Source: Eopsaltria australis
Lineage: Eukaryota; Chordata; Aves; Passeriformes; Petroicidae
Assembly: GCA_034509425.1 (NCBI GenBank)
Contig: JAVTVJ010011652.1
Span: forward strand, 6,377,501 to 6,441,500
Direction: 5' to 3'
DNA: 64,000 nt
The notes below the pieces were generated by a model. It was not told where the DNA came from, ran no database searches, and worked only from the letters and a program-made list of their open reading frames with translations. Position numbers and translations under genes: made by a program. Below are positions 63,595 through 64,000 of this stretch, in pieces. Positions within the stretch are counted from its first letter, which is position 1; every line of letters starts with the position of its first letter.

Positions 63595-64000
63595 GTGATG
63601 TGTGCGGGAGAAGGGCTTCCATTCTCCGTGCTTATTCCTGGAGCATTCCACTCTTTCTGCTGCCATGCTGGCTCTTGTACAGGGCAGAAATTGAGGGTAC
63701 TAGGGCCCCTCATCCTGGGGAAACCCCAGCTACTCATGCCAATGTCTTACAGGGTAGAAGAAAATACCTAAAATCAACCACACCGCATCAGGAAGCTGAA
63801 CAGCTTTGCTGCTTTGGTCTTGTGGGTACCAAAATTGCTGTCTCTAGGCTGTTATCACTTCAAATCTGGATCTGGGCCAGCACCAATTTGTGTTCATCAG
63901 CACATCCTTGACAATAAAATGGTTATGCAAACAGTGACTTGGTGCAGTGGCTGTACTCAGGTAATTTAGGGCACAGATGTATGTTGACTTTGCTGCAGTT

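Larger units (their letters stand above)
26855..64000 (+). other. SH3PXD2A: SH3PXD2A intron 1 (at least 37 kb, runs off the window)
   Basis: The next coding exon should begin with the PX strand typified by VYIINVTW and continue to IYRRYSKFFDLQ. I found no such peptide in any frame, so intron 1 continues past the end. A very long first intron is known for this gene in mammals. Contents listed separately are the 12-bp minisatellite, an AAT microsatellite, a T homopolymer, a CR1 fragment, an octamer palindrome and two candidate cassette exons. Elsewhere I see only short open frames without domain signatures. Confidence 0.75.

Noticed and set aside
1..64000. CRISPR arrays, operons, prokaryotic mobile elements.
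   Set aside because: Gene structure is spliced vertebrate; the only regular direct repeats are the micro- and minisatellites listed.

Overview
This is a vertebrate nuclear genomic window, most likely avian. It has short coding exons split by long introns with GT/AG junctions, low coding density, one CpG island, and a CR1-type LINE tail with the octamer typical of bird CR1 elements. There is no sign of bacterial, plasmid or viral gene organisation. Two genes are recognisable, both on the + strand and in tandem.

Region 1 (1 to about 15 kb) is the 3' two thirds of STN1 (OBFC1), the OB-fold subunit of the CST telomere and replication complex (CTC1-STN1-TEN1). Six coding exons can be placed at base resolution: 210-371, 1600-1711, 2461-2623, 9176-9298, 9827-9899 and 13746-13903. 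Their phases join without error into 262 codons plus a stop. The start codon and first exons lie upstream of the window. A 3' UTR of uncertain length follows.

Region 2 (about 15 to 26.2 kb) is intergenic. It holds a tRNA-derived SINE-like relic, a MIR-like relic with an adjacent CTCF-like site, and one convincing pair of splice signals (16342-16409) around an open frame that I could not assign.

Region 3 (26.2 to 27.3 kb) is a CpG island with the first coding exon of SH3PXD2A (TKS5/FISH), the podosome and invadopodium scaffold. The exon encodes the first 24 residues at the start of the PX domain and ends in a GTGAGT donor. It is bracketed by two tandem arrays: nine GGGCT pentamers upstream of the ATG and ten units of a 12-bp minisatellite just inside intron 1.

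Region 4 (27.3 to 64 kb) appears to be SH3PXD2A intron 1. The exon encoding the next PX segment was not found, so the intron runs past the window. It holds a CR1 fragment, an AAT microsatellite, homopolymer tracts and two phase-compatible candidate cassette exons (57997-58053 and 63508-63594).

The STN1 to SH3PXD2A order and shared orientation match the human chromosome 10 arrangement as I know it, which supports both calls. The two genes are not functionally linked. I found no new multi-gene system. The items most worth checking are the repeat-flanked SH3PXD2A first exon and the candidate unannotated exons.
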